Below are positions 32,031 through 40,098 of a DNA stretch of 64,000 bases, piece by piece. Every line of letters begins with the position of its first letter. Positions within the stretch are counted from its first letter, which is position 1. Both the position numbers and the translations under genes were made by a program. Origin of the DNA: Amycolatopsis sp. CA-230715 (GTDB lineage: Bacteria > Actinomycetota > Actinomycetes > Mycobacteriales > Pseudonocardiaceae); NCBI RefSeq assembly GCF_018736145.1, contig NZ_CP059997.1, positions 488,501-552,500 on the forward strand. The letters run 5' to 3'. A model generated the notes under the pieces. It had not been told where the DNA came from and ran no database searches. It worked only from the letters and a program-made list of their open reading frames with translations.

Positions 32031-32110
32031 CGGGCGCGCGGGCCGGATCTCGACCGGCTTCCCCGGACTCCACAGCGCACTACCCCAGTGTCCACTGTGG
32101 AGGTTCCGGG

Positions 32111-32764
32111 TCAGCCGCCGCCGTACGCGCTGCTCGCGACACCGGCGCGCATCCCGTCGAGCGCGCGCAGCACCGACCGCAACGCCGGGGCCGGCGCACC
32201 CGCGTTTTCCCCGAGCTCGGCCAGCCGCGCCGAGTAGCGGCGGCGTTCGCGCGCGGTGGCGGCCCCCTTCACCCTCGCCAGCACGGCCAGCGCGGTCAGC
32301 GCGGCGTCCGCGGGCGGGACGGCCGCCACGTCGCCGCCGCCGCGCAGCGCACCGTCCACAACGGACCGGAGCCGGTCCTGGGCGCCGGTGTCGCGCAGCC
32401 GCTCACCACGCACCGGGATCACCCCGAACACGCGCGAGCGCCGCGGTTCCACCACACCCGACGCTTCAAGCTGCGCCTCGACGGCGCGCAGGGTGCCGCG
32501 GAATCCCTTGCGCACCGCGCCTTTCCAACTCCCCGGCCGCCCCTCGACGAGCTGCCCGAGCACCTCGTCGAGCACGTCGTCACCGGTCGACCCGCGCGGT
32601 CGCACCACCGGCGCGCCGCCGTCGTCGGCGAGCCGCCCGGAGAGCACCAGATCCGTCAGCGCGGCGGCGCGCACGGCGTACGCGCTGCGCTGGCGGTCGC
32701 GAAGGCGCCCCGATTTCGGGTTGAGCGCGAGCAGGTAGACCTTGCCCGGCAACGAAAGCTCCAT
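32111..32764 (-). CDS. GPP34 (GOLPH3-like) phosphoprotein
   Basis: The 217-residue product starts at ATG 32764 behind GAGGGAGAGG. It matches the bacterial GPP34 family: MELSLPGKVYLLALNPKSG at the N-terminus, AYAVRAAALTDLVLSGRLA, then basic helical segments and a C-terminal ALAVLARVKGAATARERRRY. Eukaryotic GOLPH3 binds PI4P and retains glycosyltransferases in the Golgi; the bacterial role is unknown. It is 11 nt downstream of a GT39-type mannosyltransferase gene, which makes a functional link to membrane glycosylation attractive. Confidence 0.85.
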   Translation of the reverse strand: MELSLPGKVYLLALNPKSGRLRDRQRSAYAVRAAALTDLVLSGRLADDGGAPVVRPRGSTGDDVLDEVLGQLVEGRPGSWKGAVRKGFRGTLRAVEAQLEASGVVEPRRSRVFGVIPVRGERLRDTGAQDRLRSVVDGALRGGGDVAAVPPADAALTALAVLARVKGAATARERRRYSARLAELGENAGAPAPALRSVLRALDGMRAGVASSAYGGG

Positions 32765-32775
32765 GTCCCTCTCCC

Positions 32776-34281
32776 TCACTGGGTCCTGAGCGTTGGCCAG
32801 ATCTCGGCCCACGCCCGGGTCCGGCCGGTCTCCAGCCAGGCGAGCCCGTCGATCACCGGTGCCGTCGCGGTGAAGTACCGGCCGAGCTTGCCGGGGTCGA
32901 AGCCGACGAAGAGCACGTCCCGCGCGCTCTCCGGCGGAGCGCCGAAGTACCAGTACCCTCTATGTCCACTGTAGACAGTGCCGACGCCTCGGCCGGCGCC
33001 GTTGTACTCGATCGCCGAGGCGAACGGGTAGATCTCGGCGAACACCACCGTGTGCGCCTTCTGCTCCGGGGGCAGCGCCTCGTAGGTCTTCGCCACCAGC
33101 TCGCCGAGCTGCTGCTGCGGCAGCTCCCCGCCCGCCATCGCCGAGCCGAGCGGGATCGGGCCCCACGACGCGGGCATGTCCGCGACCGCCGAAGCCGGGT
33201 AGATCGGCAGCCCCGCCGCCAGTACCGCGGCCGACAGCGCGAACGCGGGCCACGCCAGCACCCGCGACCAGGACGGCAGCCGCAGGCGGCTCACGTCCAC
33301 CGCGGCGACCGCGAACGGCACCGCGAGCACCGACAGCAGGTAGTACGAGCGGCCGTGGGCGAGCGCGAACCCGGCGATCGTCAGCAGGATCGCGAAGCCG
33401 ACGAACCGGTACGGCCGGAAGTGCCGCGCGGACACCAGGCGCGCGAGGCCGTAGACGAACGCCAGCACGCCGACGCCGATGCCCGCTCCCAGCAGCCCGT
33501 CGCGGAAGAACGGGCCGTACCCGGGGAACTCGGCCGCCACGACATCGCTCATGTGCGCGTACGGCCAGCCGTGCGCCGCCTGCCAGAGCAGTGTCGGCAC
33601 GGTGGCCACCACCGCGATCGCCGCCCCGGCCCACAACAGCGGCCTGCGCAGCAGCTCCCGTGGCCCCAGCACGAGCGCGCTCAGCGTGAGCGCTGCCCAG
33701 AACGCCGGGATCAGGAACTTCGTTTCGAGCGAGACCGCGGTGACGATCCCGGCCCACAGCAGCGGCCGGTCGTCACCGCGGCCCTCCCGGTGCGACCGCA
33801 CCCACCGCACGACGAGCCACGCGATGACCGTCCACCACAGCGGGTCGATCGTGTAGGTGCCGAGCAGGTGGCTCAGCACGACGACACCCGACGTCGCGTA
33901 GCAGCCCGCCGCCATCGCCTGCGCCCCGCGCCCGCCGCCGAGTTCCCTGGCGATGAGCGCGGTCACCACGATGCCCGCCATCGCGGCGAGCGCGGTCGGC
34001 AACCGCAGTGCGAGCAGCGAGCCGGGGAAGAGCGAATCGAGCGCCCCGGCTAGGGCGGGCACCAGCGGCGGCTGGTCGAAATACCCCCAGTCGAGATGAT
34101 CTCGACCCGCCATCAGGAAGTACACCTCGTCGAACCCGTGGCCGTAGCGGGTGCTCGTCCACACCAGCAGCGCGCCGGCCAGGCCCGCGATCACCAGCAC
34201 CGGCAGCCGCGCGAACGGCGGGACACCCGGGGCCACCTCCCGTTCGAGGTGATCGGTTTCTGTCGCGTCCACGGAAACCAC
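32776..34281 (-). CDS. GT39/PMT-like integral membrane glycosyltransferase
   Basis: The ~501-residue protein has a GT-C fold pattern: ~10-12 membrane helices and the first-loop acidic motif HGFDEVYFLMAGRDHLDWGY followed by QPPLVPALA, typical of ArnT/PMT-type enzymes that use polyprenyl-phosphate sugars. The C-terminal extracytoplasmic part ends WAEIWPTLRTQ. GTG 34281 follows GGGGAG at 9 nt; ATG 34305 is an alternative. It forms an operon with the GPP34 gene. The acceptor (lipid, glycan or protein) is not indicated. The 196-nt gap to the divergent kinase gene holds a pair of crossing inverted repeats. Confidence 0.85.
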   Translation of the reverse strand: MVSVDATETDHLEREVAPGVPPFARLPVLVIAGLAGALLVWTSTRYGHGFDEVYFLMAGRDHLDWGYFDQPPLVPALAGALDSLFPGSLLALRLPTALAAMAGIVVTALIARELGGGRGAQAMAAGCYATSGVVVLSHLLGTYTIDPLWWTVIAWLVVRWVRSHREGRGDDRPLLWAGIVTAVSLETKFLIPAFWAALTLSALVLGPRELLRRPLLWAGAAIAVVATVPTLLWQAAHGWPYAHMSDVVAAEFPGYGPFFRDGLLGAGIGVGVLAFVYGLARLVSARHFRPYRFVGFAILLTIAGFALAHGRSYYLLSVLAVPFAVAAVDVSRLRLPSWSRVLAWPAFALSAAVLAAGLPIYPASAVADMPASWGPIPLGSAMAGGELPQQQLGELVAKTYEALPPEQKAHTVVFAEIYPFASAIEYNGAGRGVGTVYSGHRGYWYFGAPPESARDVLFVGFDPGKLGRYFTATAPVIDGLAWLETGRTRAWAEIWPTLRTQ

Positions 34282-34382
34282 GTTCAGCCACTCCCCTTTT
34301 TCCATCGGCTGCGGCAAATTCCAGCCGATCGCGGGCCTTCGCCGACAGCGGCCAACGAGGACGATCGAATCCACGAAAGTCG

Positions 34383-34463
34383 GGTATCGGCACGAGGGCA
34401 GCAACTTTCGTTGCGACCGCGTCACCCGGAGGCGGCAACCGTCAGCGATACCGGGCCCTCGTG
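34383..34463. promoter_or_regulatory. Crossing inverted repeats between GT39 and kinase genes
   Basis: GGTATCG (34383-34389) is complementary to CGATACC (34446-34452), and CACGAGGGC (34391-34399) to GCCCTCGTG (34455-34463). The order X-Y-X'-Y' is that of a pseudoknot, not a simple hairpin. Between them is GCAAC-TTTC-GTTGC (34401-34414). The right halves abut the -10 of the kinase gene. It may be a set of regulator half-sites or a structured leader of the GT39 mRNA. Confidence 0.45.
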
Positions 34464-34465
34464 GC

Positions 34466-34471
34466 TACCGT
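34466..34471 (+). promoter_or_regulatory. -10 element of the leaderless histidine kinase gene
   Basis: TACCGT followed by GGGCGC (6 nt) and the GTG start at 34478, the spacing typical of leaderless transcripts. Confidence 0.55.
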
Positions 34472-34477
34472 GGGCGC

Positions 34478-35746
34478 GTGACGGAGTTCCTGCCGCGCTA
34501 CCCCGTGCGCTTCCCGCTGTGGCCCCGCCGCCACGACGGGTGGATCGTCGCGGGCGCGGTGGTCCTGTTCGCCCTGTTCGACGTGACCCTGTTCGTCGCG
34601 GGCCCGGTCACCACCGGCTGGCTCGGCCCCCACGCGTGGCTGATCGCCGCGCTGGCCGCGGACTGCGCGCTGCTGTTCCTCATCCGGTATCCGATCGCGG
34701 TCTCGGTGCTGATGATCGCGATCTCCGCCGGGTGGCTCGCCTCCGACCTGTTCTCGCCGGGACTGCTGAAACCGGTCGTGCCGCTGACGCTGACCACGGT
34801 GCCGGTCGCGGTTCCCGCGGTCGCCACCCAGCTGCCCCGGCTGCTCGACCGGCGCACCGCGCTGGTGCTGGCCGGGGTGCTCGCGGTGTTCGCGTCGAGG
34901 CCGTGGGCGCCGAGCTGGAGCACGACGCCGTTCGGGCTGCTCGCCACGGTGGTGCCCGCGCTCACCGGGATGTACTTCCAAGCGCGGCGCCAGTTGCTGA
35001 ACTCGCTGCGGGACCGCGCGGAACGGGCGGAACGCGAACAAGAGCTGCTCGCCGAGCGCGCGCGTGCGCAGGAACGCCGCCACCTCGCCGCCGAGATGCA
35101 CGACGTGGTCACCCACCGGCTGAGCCTGATGGTGCTGCAGGCTGGCGCGCTGGGCGTGGTCACCACCGACGCGAAGGTCCGCACCGCCGCCGAGGACATC
35201 CGGCAGGCGGGCACCCAGGCGCTCGACGAACTGCGCGATCTCGTCGGGGTGTTGCGCGGCGACGAAGCCATCAGCGCGGTGCGACCGGGTAAGAACGGCT
35301 CGCCACCGGACGACCCGTCCGATTTCGAAGCGCTCGTCGCGGAATCCGAAACCGCGGGCACCCCGGTGACCTACCAGGTGGAGGGCGAGCGCGGATCGGT
35401 GTCGCCGACGGTCTCCCGCACCGCCTACCGCGTGGTGCAGGAGGCGCTGACCAACATTCGCAAGCACGCGCCGGGCTCGCCGACCCTGGTCCTGCTGCGG
35501 TACCTGCCCGACGGGCTCCGGATCAGCGTCGTCAACGAAGCGCCGTCGCGGCCACCCGACCCGGTGCTCGCCGCGAGCGGCTCCGGCGCGGGCCTGCTCG
35601 GCCTCCGCCAGCGCGTCGAGCTGATCGGCGGCAGCCTGCACAGCGGGCACTCCCCCGGCGGCGGCTACCGCGTCGATGCGATACTTCCGGCCTACGTCCC
35701 GACGGCAGAAAGCGCGCGTCATGATCAGGGTGATCGTCGTCGATGA
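34478..35746 (+). CDS. NarL-type sensor histidine kinase
   Basis: The 422-residue product has about six N-terminal membrane helices with very short outside loops, a coiled-coil stretch (RDRAERAEREQELLAERARAQ split by eye) and a HisKA_3 domain. The phospho-acceptor is His208 in AAEMHDVVTHRLS. The ATPase domain has EALTNIRKHAPGSP (N box) and GLLGLRQRVELIGG (G box). Short loops suggest sensing in or near the membrane. It overlaps its response regulator gene by 26 bp, so the two form one expression unit. The signal is unknown. Confidence 0.93.
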   Translation: MTEFLPRYPVRFPLWPRRHDGWIVAGAVVLFALFDVTLFVAGPVTTGWLGPHAWLIAALAADCALLFLIRYPIAVSVLMIAISAGWLASDLFSPGLLKPVVPLTLTTVPVAVPAVATQLPRLLDRRTALVLAGVLAVFASRPWAPSWSTTPFGLLATVVPALTGMYFQARRQLLNSLRDRAERAEREQELLAERARAQERRHLAAEMHDVVTHRLSLMVLQAGALGVVTTDAKVRTAAEDIRQAGTQALDELRDLVGVLRGDEAISAVRPGKNGSPPDDPSDFEALVAESETAGTPVTYQVEGERGSVSPTVSRTAYRVVQEALTNIRKHAPGSPTLVLLRYLPDGLRISVVNEAPSRPPDPVLAASGSGAGLLGLRQRVELIGGSLHSGHSPGGGYRVDAILPAYVPTAESARHDQGDRRR

Positions 35747-36371
35747 CGAGCCCATGGTGTGCGCGCACCTGCGCACCATCCTGGGCTCCGCGGACGACAT
35801 CGAGGTGGTCGCGCAGGCGCAGGACGGCGCCGAAGCCGTCGAAGCGGCCGTGCGGCACCGGCCGGACGTGATGCTGATGGACCTCCGGATGCCGGGCGTG
35901 GACGGGCTGACCGCGATCGAGCGCATCGCGAAGCTCCCGCAGGCGCCCGCGGTCGTCGCACTGACCACGTTCGACGCCGACGACTACGTCATCCGCGCAC
36001 TACGCGGCGGCGCGGCGGGCTTCCTGGTGAAGTCGACGCCCCCGGAGGACCTGATCGGGCTGGTGCGGGTGGCCGCGGACGGGCACACCGTGCTGTCGCC
36101 GGAAGCGGCGCGGCGGCTGGTGGCCGCGTCGTCGGACAGCTCGCTGCGCGCGGAGGCCGCGAAGCGCCGCGCCGCGGCCTTGACCGAGCGCGAGGTCGAG
36201 GTGCTCGGCTGCCTCGGCGGCGGACTGTCCAATGCGGACATCGCGGGGAAGCTGCACCTGTCCGAGGCGACGGTGAAGAGCTACGTGTCGCGGATGCTGG
36301 TGAAGCTCGACTGCGCCAACCGCACCCAGGCCGGGCTGCTCGCCCTCGAAGCGGGCCTCGTCACGCGCTGA
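35721..36371 (+). CDS. NarL/FixJ-family response regulator
   Basis: The 216-residue product starts at ATG 35721 inside the end of the kinase gene. The receiver domain has the acidic pocket VIVVDDEP, phospho-acceptor Asp54 in DVMLMDLRMPG, TTFD and Lys in FLVKSTPPE. The C-terminal LuxR-type HTH shows LTEREVEVLGCLGGGLSNADIA (shown split) and SEATVKSYVSRMLVKL. It is the partner of the overlapping kinase. Its stop overlaps the convergent TetR gene by 11 bp. Confidence 0.94.
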   Translation: MIRVIVVDDEPMVCAHLRTILGSADDIEVVAQAQDGAEAVEAAVRHRPDVMLMDLRMPGVDGLTAIERIAKLPQAPAVVALTTFDADDYVIRALRGGAAGFLVKSTPPEDLIGLVRVAADGHTVLSPEAARRLVAASSDSSLRAEAAKRRAAALTEREVEVLGCLGGGLSNADIAGKLHLSEATVKSYVSRMLVKLDCANRTQAGLLALEAGLVTR

Positions 36372-37005
36372 GGCCGGAGTTTTCGGACTCCATGAGCGCG
36401 GTGAACAGGATGCGCAGGTGCCCCCGCGCGCGGTGCCAGCGCGCGGTCAGCTCGGCTTCGTCCCGCGTCGCCCAGCTCGCGATGAGGATGCCCCTGATCA
36501 TGTCCATCGCGGTGTACACCGCGTGCAGGAACTCCGGGTGCGCCGCGTACTCCGGCATCAGCGCCTTGCCGAAGTCCACGAGGCTTCCGGTGGCGATCGG
36601 CTCCACGAGCGTCATCTGCTCCCGCAGCTCCGGGTCGGTCCGGGAGGCCACCCACAGCTCGACGGTCGCGGAGAACACCGGCCCCTGGTGCATTTCCCAG
36701 AGCAGTTGCAGTGCGTCCCCGATCGGGTCGGCCGAAGCCTTGAGCCGGTCGAGCTCGGCCATCGCGACCTCGGTCCGCTTCGCGGCGAGGTGCCGGATCG
36801 CCGAGGTCACGAGGTCGGTCTTGGTCGGGAAGTGGTGCACCTGGGCGCCCCTGGTGACCCCGGCCCGGTCGGCGACCCTGGTCGTGGTGGTGCCCGCGTA
36901 GCCGAACTCGACGAGGCAGTCGATCGTGGCGTCGAGCAGGCGCTGGCGCATCGCCGCGCTGCGCTCTTCCTGGGTGCGCCCCGTCGCCCCTCGTCGTACC
37001 GCCAT
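36361..37005 (-). CDS. TetR-family transcriptional regulator
   Basis: The 214-residue product has an N-terminal TetR HTH (residues ~20-65: RLLDATIDCLVEFGYAG then TTTRVADRAGVTRGAQVHHF). The C-terminal helical domain carries PEYAAHPEFLHAVYTAMDMI. ATG 37005 lies 7 nt past TAAGGT, predicting a leaderless mRNA. The gene is directly downstream of the SRPBCC gene and may regulate itself or the neighbours; no clear dyad was found directly at its promoter. Confidence 0.9.
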   Translation of the reverse strand: MAVRRGATGRTQEERSAAMRQRLLDATIDCLVEFGYAGTTTTRVADRAGVTRGAQVHHFPTKTDLVTSAIRHLAAKRTEVAMAELDRLKASADPIGDALQLLWEMHQGPVFSATVELWVASRTDPELREQMTLVEPIATGSLVDFGKALMPEYAAHPEFLHAVYTAMDMIRGILIASWATRDEAELTARWHRARGHLRILFTALMESENSGLSA

Positions 37006-37012
37006 GCGGGCA

Positions 37013-37018
37013 ACCTTA
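37013..37018 (-). promoter_or_regulatory. -10 element of the leaderless TetR gene, sharing the SRPBCC stop codon
   Basis: Minus-strand TAAGGT, spacer TGCCCGC (7 nt), ATG 37005. Its first three bases are the TAA stop of the SRPBCC gene (37018-37016), the same arrangement as truB-ribF. Confidence 0.6.
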
Positions 37019-37492
37019 TTGCGCGTGGTCCTCCGCTTCGCGCTTACCCGCCGTGTACGCGACGAGCCCGTCGACCATGCGCACGAGGAACCGGCCGAGC
37101 ACTCGCCGGAAGAACCAGCCGGTACCGGGTACCTTCGGCCGGAACGTCGAGTGCCAGTGGATCTCCGTGCCGCCGCCTTCGGCTTCGGGGAGGGCGGTGA
37201 GATCCACGTCGGCCCGGTAGCCGCGCAGCGGCAGGCCCGATTTCAGCGCGTAGGAGAAGCGGCGGTCCGGCACCAGTTCCACCACCTCCTCGCAGGACGT
37301 GGTGCGCCCGGTGCGGAATTGGCGCAGCGCGCCGAGGCCCTCGTCGCCGTCCGACGCCTCCTTCAGCAGCGTGAACGACCCGAGCGGTGACCATCGCGGC
37401 CAGCTCGCGCCGTCCCTGAGCAGTGCGTACACCACGGATGGCGGCGCGTCGGTTCTCCCGCGCGCCGAAATTCTCTGAACCATGCGGTACAT
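37016..37492 (-). CDS. SRPBCC (START-like) domain protein
   Basis: The 158-residue product (155 from ATG 37483) has the SRPBCC pattern: ARGRTDAPPSVVYALLRDGASWP at the N-terminus (split), then alternating strands with a long C-terminal helix ending AYTAGKREAEDHAQ. These helix-grip proteins bind hydrophobic ligands or act as polyketide cyclases; the ligand is unknown. Both candidate start codons lie in the symmetric operator shared with the divergent TetR gene and neither has a ribosome-binding site. A leaderless mRNA controlled by that TetR is likely. Confidence 0.83.
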   Translation of the reverse strand: MYRMVQRISARGRTDAPPSVVYALLRDGASWPRWSPLGSFTLLKEASDGDEGLGALRQFRTGRTTSCEEVVELVPDRRFSYALKSGLPLRGYRADVDLTALPEAEGGGTEIHWHSTFRPKVPGTGWFFRRVLGRFLVRMVDGLVAYTAGKREAEDHAQ

Positions 37493-37509
37493 GTACCATC
37501 TGGTTCAGA
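37474..37509. promoter_or_regulatory. 36-bp symmetric TetR operator candidate
   Basis: TCTGAACCA (37474-37482) and TGGTTCAGA (37501-37509) are exact complements around a central palindrome GTACATGTAC (37487-37496), all centred on 37491.5. The dyad fills the gap between SRPBCC and the divergent TetR gene (start 37531) and covers the SRPBCC start codons. TetR regulators commonly repress a divergent target through such sites. Confidence 0.7.
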
Positions 37510-37530
37510 CGACTGACAAGGGGGCGATCG

Positions 37531-38145
37531 ATGCCGGCCGACGCGCGCGCGACCCTGCTCGCGACCGCGGTGGACAAGCTCGCGGAGACCGGTGTCGGCG
37601 ACCGGAGCCTGCGCGCGCTCGCCGCGGACCTCGGCACCAGCCACCGCATGGTGATCTACCACTTCGGCTCCAAGGAGGGCCTGCTCGTCGAGGTGGCCCG
37701 CGAGGTCGAACGCCGCATGCGCGACGCGCTCCGCACGCTCGAATTCGACGACGACCTCCCGCCGGACGAGATCGCGCTCCGCTTCTGGCACGTGCTGACC
37801 GATCCGGCGCTGCGGCCGAGCCAGCGGCTGTTCTTCGAGCTCTACGGCCAAGCGCTGCAGGGCAGGGCGGGCACCACCGGCCTGCTCGACGGGATCATCG
37901 ACGACTGGCTCGAACCGGTTTCCGAACTGCTGCGGCGGCTCGGGGTCGAGGAGGCGGCCGTGCGCACCCGCGCCAGGCTCGGCCTCGCCACCGCGCGGGG
38001 CCTGCTGCTCGACCTCGTGACCACCGGAGACACCGAAGGTGTGCGCGAAGCGATGGAAATGTTCGTCGCCGAGCACACGCGTTCACGATCACAGCGAACT
38101 CACAGCTGGCACCAGGCAGACTGCCAGGGTGCCCGAGCAGACTGA
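37531..38145 (+). CDS. TetR-family transcriptional regulator
   Basis: The 204-residue product starts at ATG 37531 behind AAGGGGG. The N-terminal HTH reads SLRALAADLGTSHRMVIYHF followed by GSKEGLLVEVAREVERRM; the C-terminal ligand domain includes LRPSQRLFFELYGQALQG. Longer upstream frames run through the operator and are rejected. It is divergent from the SRPBCC gene and probably represses it and itself via the 36-bp dyad. It overlaps the rhomboid-like gene, so it may be co-translated with it. Confidence 0.9.
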   Translation: MPADARATLLATAVDKLAETGVGDRSLRALAADLGTSHRMVIYHFGSKEGLLVEVAREVERRMRDALRTLEFDDDLPPDEIALRFWHVLTDPALRPSQRLFFELYGQALQGRAGTTGLLDGIIDDWLEPVSELLRRLGVEEAAVRTRARLGLATARGLLLDLVTTGDTEGVREAMEMFVAEHTRSRSQRTHSWHQADCQGARAD

Positions 38146-38878
38146 CCAGGTGATCGCAGACGACGTGCCGAGACCGCTGGCCCGCGCCCTCGCCGCACTC
38201 CCCCGGCCGTCGACGACGCCGTTCACCTTCTGCTACCTCGTGGTCCTGCTCGGCACGACGATCGTGCTGCACACCGCGGACCCGTCGCTGACCTCGAAGC
38301 TGCTCGCGTTGTCCAGCACCGACGCGCACAACCTGTGGCACCGCCCGCTCCTCACGCTGTTCACCAGCGCGCTGTGGCTCGCCGACGCGATGTGGCTGGT
38401 CAACCTGGTGATCTTCACGATCGCGGTGGCGCCGCTCGAACGCCGGATCGGTCCACTGTGGACGGCCGCGGTGTTCTTCAGCGGCCACGTGCTGGCGACG
38501 CTGGCGACCGAGCTGCCGGTGATGTGGTCGGTCAGCGCGGGCGCGCTGACCGCGCAGGACGCGCGCTGGGTCGACGTCGGCGTAAGCTACGGCTTCTTCG
38601 CCACCGCGGGCGCGCTGGTGGCACTGGTCGCCCCGCCGATGCGGCGGTGGGCCGTGCTCACCGCGGAAACCGTGGTCCTGCTCGTCTACGTGACCGGCCG
38701 GCCCGGCGCGCTGTCCGATGTGGTCACGCTGGCGGGGCACCTGTTCGCGCTGCACCTCGGCATGCTCGCCTGGCAACCGTGGCTGCGGCGGCGCGGACTC
38801 GTCGGCAGTGTGCGATTCAGGCGGCGTGAACTCGCTCCTCCGTTGGAAGGCCTCGCGGAACCCGTCCCCACCGCCTGA
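38129..38878 (+). CDS. Rhomboid-like membrane protein
   Basis: The ~249-residue protein (GTG 38129 overlaps the TetR gene by 17 bp; GTG 38150 avoids it) has six to seven membrane segments. WLVNLVIFTIAVAPLERRIG matches the rhomboid helix 2 region with the conserved E-R. Candidate catalytic residues are Ser in GVSYGFFATAGAL and His in LAGHLFALHLGM, so an intramembrane serine protease is possible, but the canonical GxSG is altered to GVSYG. Activity is therefore uncertain. Coupling to TetR suggests joint control. Confidence 0.72.
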   Translation: MPEQTDQVIADDVPRPLARALAALPRPSTTPFTFCYLVVLLGTTIVLHTADPSLTSKLLALSSTDAHNLWHRPLLTLFTSALWLADAMWLVNLVIFTIAVAPLERRIGPLWTAAVFFSGHVLATLATELPVMWSVSAGALTAQDARWVDVGVSYGFFATAGALVALVAPPMRRWAVLTAETVVLLVYVTGRPGALSDVVTLAGHLFALHLGMLAWQPWLRRRGLVGSVRFRRRELAPPLEGLAEPVPTA

Positions 38879-38928
38879 CCGTTTTTTGTTGCCCCTGAAC
38901 CAAAGCGGAAACGAGCGCCGCGCGTCGG

Positions 38929-38934
38929 TACGGT
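38929..38934 (+). promoter_or_regulatory. -10 element of a leaderless MFS gene
   Basis: TACGGT, spacer GGCGAA (6 nt), GTG 38941. A T6 run lies at 38882-38887 just after the rhomboid-like gene stop. Confidence 0.5.
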
Positions 38935-38940
38935 GGCGAA

Positions 38941-40098
38941 GTGATCTCTGGGGAGCTGAAGCAGGCGCGCTGGGCGGTGTCCGTGGTGTTCGCGGTGTGC
39001 GGCGCCGCGTTCGGGACCTGGCTGGCGCGCATCCCGTCCGTGCAGGCGCAAGCCGGGCTCAGCACCGGCGAGCTGGGCGTCGGCCTGTTCGGGCTCGCGG
39101 CGGGCTCGGTGGTCGCCCTGCTCGGCGCGGGCGCGCTGATCACCAGGATCGGCAGCAGGGCCGCCGTCCTGCTCGGCGCGACGGTGCTGTGCGCTGGCCT
39201 GCCGCTGGTCGCGTTCGCGCCGGACCTGCCGCTGTTCGTCGCCTCGCTGGTCGTGCTCGGCGTCGGCAACAGCGTGCTCGACGTCGCGATGAACTCCCAC
39301 GCGGCACGGGTGGAAGCGGGCTACGGCCGCCCGATCTTCGCCGGGTTCCACGCGTTCTGGAACCTCGGCGGACTCGCGGGCTCCGGTGTGGACGCGCTGA
39401 TGGAGACCTGGCACGTCCCGGTGCCCGTGCACTTCTCGTGCACGGGCGCGGTACTGCTCGCGATCGCGCTGTGGGCCGCGGTGACACGCTTCCTCCGCGG
39501 CGCGGACGCTGGGCAGGGCGAAGCCGCCTTCGCCCTGCCCAGCCGCGCGCTGCTCCCGCTCGGGGCGATCGCGTTCTGCGCGTTCGTGGCCGAGGGCGCG
39601 GTCAACAGCTGGAGCGCGGTGTACCTCGCCGACGTCACCGACGCCACGCCCGCACTGGCCTCGCTCGGCTACTTCGCCTTCTCCCTCACGATGATCACGG
39701 TGCGCGCGGTGACCGACCGCGTGGTGGCGCGCGTCGGGGGCGTGCGGTTCGTCCGCGTGGCCACCGCGGTCGCCGTGCTCGGCTTCGCGCTCGTGCTGGC
39801 CGTCCCGGTGCCCGCCGTCGGCTTGCTCGGCTTCGCCGTGATCGGGATCGGCGTCGCCGGGATCGTGCCTATCGCCTGGAGCACGGCGAGCCGCAAGGAA
39901 GCCGACTCGCCCGGCAAGGCGGTCGCCGCGGTGGCCGCCTGCGGCTATATCGGCTTCCTCGTCGAGCCCGCGCTGATCAGCGCACTCGCCGGGGTGGTCG
40001 GGCTGCACTGGGCGCTCGCGTCCGCCGTCGTGCTCACCTCGTGCGTCTTCGCACTCGCCCCCGCGTTGCGCACGGCCCCCGCTCAGGTCCTGGCGTAG
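38941..40098 (+). CDS. MFS transporter
   Basis: The 385-residue product has about twelve hydrophobic segments with the compact architecture of small MFS proteins. GVGNSVLDVAMNSHAARVE and GFHAFWNLGGLAGSG are features of the YbjJ/FucP-like branch of sugar and small-molecule carriers. It is probably a leaderless mRNA from TACGGT. The stop overlaps the convergent DHFR-like gene by 16 bp. The substrate is unknown. Confidence 0.85.
   Translation: MISGELKQARWAVSVVFAVCGAAFGTWLARIPSVQAQAGLSTGELGVGLFGLAAGSVVALLGAGALITRIGSRAAVLLGATVLCAGLPLVAFAPDLPLFVASLVVLGVGNSVLDVAMNSHAARVEAGYGRPIFAGFHAFWNLGGLAGSGVDALMETWHVPVPVHFSCTGAVLLAIALWAAVTRFLRGADAGQGEAAFALPSRALLPLGAIAFCAFVAEGAVNSWSAVYLADVTDATPALASLGYFAFSLTMITVRAVTDRVVARVGGVRFVRVATAVAVLGFALVLAVPVPAVGLLGFAVIGIGVAGIVPIAWSTASRKEADSPGKAVAAVAACGYIGFLVEPALISALAGVVGLHWALASAVVLTSCVFALAPALRTAPAQVLA

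Noticed and set aside
38879..38940. T6 run after the rhomboid-like gene as an intrinsic terminator
   Set aside because: No convincing GC stem directly precedes the T-run; the sequence upstream does not self-pair.
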